33,182 nt of DNA from Tissierella sp. (GTDB lineage Bacteria; Bacillota; Clostridia; Tissierellales; Tissierellaceae): the NCBI GenBank assembly GCA_012735585.1, contig JAAYGX010000121.1, positions 1 through 33,182 on the forward strand, written 5' to 3'. Position numbers and translations under genes: made by a program. A model generated the notes under the pieces. It worked only from the letters and a program-made list of their open reading frames with translations. It ran no database searches and had not been told where the DNA came from. Positions 32,692 to 33,182 of the stretch are shown here, one piece after another; within the stretch, counting starts at the first letter, position 1, and each line of letters starts with the position of its first letter.

Positions 32692-33182
32692 ATGTATTTA
32701 AAGTTTAAAAGGGTTATAGATTTTATCCTTTCTTTTATAGGATTAATTGTATTATCACCTGTATTTTTAATATTAATTATAGTAATTAAACTAGATTCAA
32801 AAGGTCCAGTATTATTTAAACAAAAAAGAGTAGGAGTTCATAAAACACATTTTAATATATTGAAATTTAGAACTATGAGAATAGACACACCTAAAGATAC
32901 TCCAACACATCTACTAGAGAATCCAGAACAATGGATTACTAAAGTAGGTACTTTTTTAAGAAAGACAAGCTTAGATGAACTACCACAGATAATCAACATA
33001 CTAAAAGGTGAAATGAGTATAGTAGGGCCTAGGCCAGCACTTTGGAACCAATTTGATCTATTAGAGGAAAGAGAGAAGTATGGTGCTAATGATATACCAC
33101 CAGGATTGACAGGATGGGCACAGATAAATGGAAGAGATACTGTAGAGTTGGAAGATAAGGCTAGATATGATGGATATTATAC
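32692..33182 (+). CDS. Initiating sugar-phosphate transferase (bacterial sugar transferase family), 3' end outside window
   Basis: The frame is open from ATG 32692 to the window end (163 codons). A single N-terminal hydrophobic helix (residues 10-33) is followed by the short PglC-type catalytic domain: FKQKRVGVH, LKFRTMR, TSLDELPQI, SIVGPRP and PPGLTGWAQINGRD. These enzymes move a sugar phosphate from a UDP-sugar to undecaprenyl phosphate, the first step of capsule or O-glycan assembly. The lack of the multi-helix N-terminal part makes it the small monotopic type, as in Campylobacter PglC, which uses UDP-diNAcBac derived from a PglF-type dehydratase like the one nearby. The ribosome site GGAG is 11 bases upstream, a little far. 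It probably opens the polysaccharide operon continuing to the right. Confidence 0.9.
   Translation, partial: MYLKFKRVIDFILSFIGLIVLSPVFLILIIVIKLDSKGPVLFKQKRVGVHKTHFNILKFRTMRIDTPKDTPTHLLENPEQWITKVGTFLRKTSLDELPQIINILKGEMSIVGPRPALWNQFDLLEEREKYGANDIPPGLTGWAQINGRDTVELEDKARYDGYY

Overview
The window is AT-rich DNA from a low-GC, endospore-forming Firmicute. Clostridia, possibly a Tissierellia-like anaerobe, is my best guess from style only. Support for this comes from the 3' end of the spore-germination gene ypeB at the left edge, strong AGGAGG ribosome sites, frequent TTG/GTG starts, an SLH-domain S-layer protein, and Clostridia-style intergenic repeats of the GTCATTCTGAGC...GAAGAATCT family. No tRNA, rRNA, CRISPR array, integrase or transposase gene was seen.

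Left part (1-15.9 kb). The ypeB tail and its terminator are followed by about 15.1 kb bracketed by two copies of a 98-bp direct repeat (570-667 and 15797-15894, 5 mismatches). The repeat is the last 18 codons of ypeB plus its terminator. The bracketed block starts and ends almost exactly at the stop codons of its two outermost genes, so it looks like one inserted catabolic island. It holds a divergently transcribed peptide/oligosaccharide-type binding lipoprotein and a long same-strand operon. The operon encodes two Opp/Dpp permeases, two ATPases, a small membrane protein, a GntR-LacI chimeric regulator, a Cys/Met-metabolism PLP enzyme, an M42 metallopeptidase, a ROK sugar kinase, a GH38 alpha-mannosidase and mannose-6-phosphate isomerase. 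Read together: import of an alpha-mannoside or mannosylated peptide, cytoplasmic demannosylation, phosphorylation and isomerisation of mannose to fructose-6-phosphate, and breakdown of the peptide or amino-acid part.

Middle (15.9-24.1 kb). Two tandem LTA-synthase-like membrane sulfatase-fold proteins come first. The first carries a C-terminal domain resembling glycerophosphodiester phosphodiesterases whose catalytic histidines appear to be lost, and its last codons are made by an intergenic repeat. They are followed by a secreted S41 C-terminal processing protease and a strongly promoted S-layer homology protein.

Right part (24.1-33.2 kb). This is a surface polysaccharide locus: an O-antigen-ligase/Wzy-like polymerase with beta-sandwich and helical-repeat additions, a secreted stalk-type copper-amine-oxidase-N domain protein, a FlaA1/CapD-type UDP-sugar 4,6-dehydratase on the minus strand, a Wzz-type chain-length protein, a winged-helix protein fused to a Rossmann domain like that of the dehydratase, and the start of an initiating sugar-phosphate transferase cut by the window edge. 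The middle and right parts together are a cell-envelope assembly region.
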